A stretch of DNA of 13,198 nucleotides from Actinomycetota bacterium. Its GTDB lineage: Bacteria > Actinomycetota > UBA4738. The notes under the pieces were generated by a model, which worked only from the letters and a program-made list of their open reading frames with translations, was not told where the DNA came from and did no database searches. This document shows positions 12,690-13,198 of this stretch, in pieces. Numbering within the stretch: position 1 is the stretch's first letter; each line of letters begins with the position of its first letter. Position numbers and translations under genes: made by a program. The stretch is taken from NCBI GenBank assembly GCA_005888465.1, contig VAYJ01000041.1, positions 1 to 13,198 of the forward strand, read 5' to 3'.

Positions 12690-13198
12690 ATGGACGAGGA
12701 GACCGGCACGCTCCGGGTGAAGACGGGGCTGGCCGAGATGTCACCACCGCCGACCAGGCCAAGATCGCCGAGGACGCGGGTGCCTGCGCCGTCATGGCCC
12801 TCGAGCGCGTGCCGGCCGACATCCGCAGGGAGGGCGGCGTCGCGCGGATGGCCGATCCGTCGAAGGTCGCCGAAATCATGGAGGCCGTTTCGATCCCGGT
12901 CATGGCGAAGTGCCGGATCGGCCACTTCGTCGAGGCGCAGATCCTGCAGGCGTTGGGGGTGGACTACATCGACGAGAGCGAGGTGCTCACCCCGGCCGAC
13001 GAGGAGCACCACGTCGACAAGTGGGGCTTCACCGTGCCGTTCGTCTGCGGCGCGCGGGACCTGGGCGAGGCGCTCCGCCGGATCGGCGAGGGCGCGGCCA
13101 TGATCCGCACGAAGGGTGAGGCGGGCACCGGGGACATCGTCGAAGCCGTTCGGCACATGCGCAAGATCACGGGGCAGATCCGCGCGATCGCGGGCCTT
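12690..13198 (+). pseudogene. pdxS: Pyridoxal 5'-phosphate synthase subunit PdxS, frame-broken by an apparent 25-bp deletion; runs off the window
   Basis: PdxS makes pyridoxal 5'-phosphate from ribose 5-phosphate, glyceraldehyde 3-phosphate and ammonia supplied by PdxT. ATG 12690, with RBS GGGAGG at 12677-12682, begins correctly as TGTLRVKTGLAEM. After position 12740 the frame is lost, and the family sequence resumes two frames on (from 12741: VTTADQAKIAEDAGACAVMA). The residues normally between them, LKGGVIMD, are missing; that equals 25 bp and removes a conserved active-site Asp. Translated as read, the product would end at 13103 (137 residues). Downstream of the break the protein is well preserved, with both catalytic lysines (codons 12908-12910 in MAKCRIGH and 13112-13114 in IRTKGEAGTG). 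An internal in-frame ATG at 12794 may be called as start by software. Either a real pseudogene or an assembly/sequencing error. Confidence 0.85.

Noticed and set aside
12209..13156. A 315-codon minus-strand frame spanning the trpS 5' end and pdxS.
   Set aside because: It is antisense to pdxS and out of frame with trpS; composition is that of a shadow.

Overview
The window is about 13 kb of very GC-rich, gene-dense chromosomal DNA. It looks like an actinobacterium (Actinomycetota), probably an uncultured or deep-branching lineage. The evidence is the extreme third-position GC, the frequent GTG starts, the GTGA stop/start overlaps, a tRNA with an encoded CCA, and above all a cluster resembling the mycobacterial phosphatidylinositol mannoside locus (thrS, HIT protein, pgsA-type, PatA-type acyltransferase, PimA-type glycosyltransferase), with a pdxS further on as in Mycobacterium. 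No species can be named from the sequence alone.

Layout. tRNA-Val(CAC) is at 35-109 (+). On the minus strand, 1149 down to about 420 encodes a DivIVA-like coiled-coil protein whose 3' end is confused: its frame stays open into the tRNA, while a different frame (407-126) encodes a small membrane protein. A NarL/FixJ response regulator (1246-1884), thrS (1907-3850) and a HIT/Ap4A-phosphorylase-like gene (3852-4346) follow on the plus strand. An EF-G2-type elongation factor homologue (6424-4343, minus) sits between the HIT gene and a plus-strand operon: a degenerate CDP-alcohol phosphatidyltransferase-like gene (6487-7044), an acyltransferase (7041-7934), a PimA-like glycosyltransferase (7931-9016), lemA (9026-9577) and an htpX-like M48 protease (9587-10498). 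A DUF3048 (YerB-like) exported protein (10592-11644) is convergent with trpS (12627-11641, minus). Divergent from trpS is pdxS (12690 to the window end), which carries an apparent 25-bp internal deletion that breaks the frame.

How the genes fit together. Two tRNA synthetases, an EF-G2 and a tRNA make this partly a translation neighbourhood. The 6487-9016 genes form a tightly coupled set for inositol-phospholipid mannoside or related glycolipid synthesis at the membrane, followed by envelope quality-control genes (lemA, htpX). Several starts have a -10-like hexamer 6-14 nt upstream and no Shine-Dalgarno sequence, which suggests leaderless or near-leaderless mRNAs. The response regulator, DUF3048 gene and pdxS instead have visible ribosome binding sites.

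Most of the window is ordinary housekeeping. I did not find a defence system, mobile element, CRISPR array or clearly new multi-gene system. The points most worth checking are the broken pdxS, the loss of the DxxDG catalytic motif in the pgsA-position gene, the DivIVA-like/tRNA frame conflict, the EF-G2 gene interrupting the otherwise conserved cluster, and the two convergent gene pairs that share a CTAG stop palindrome.
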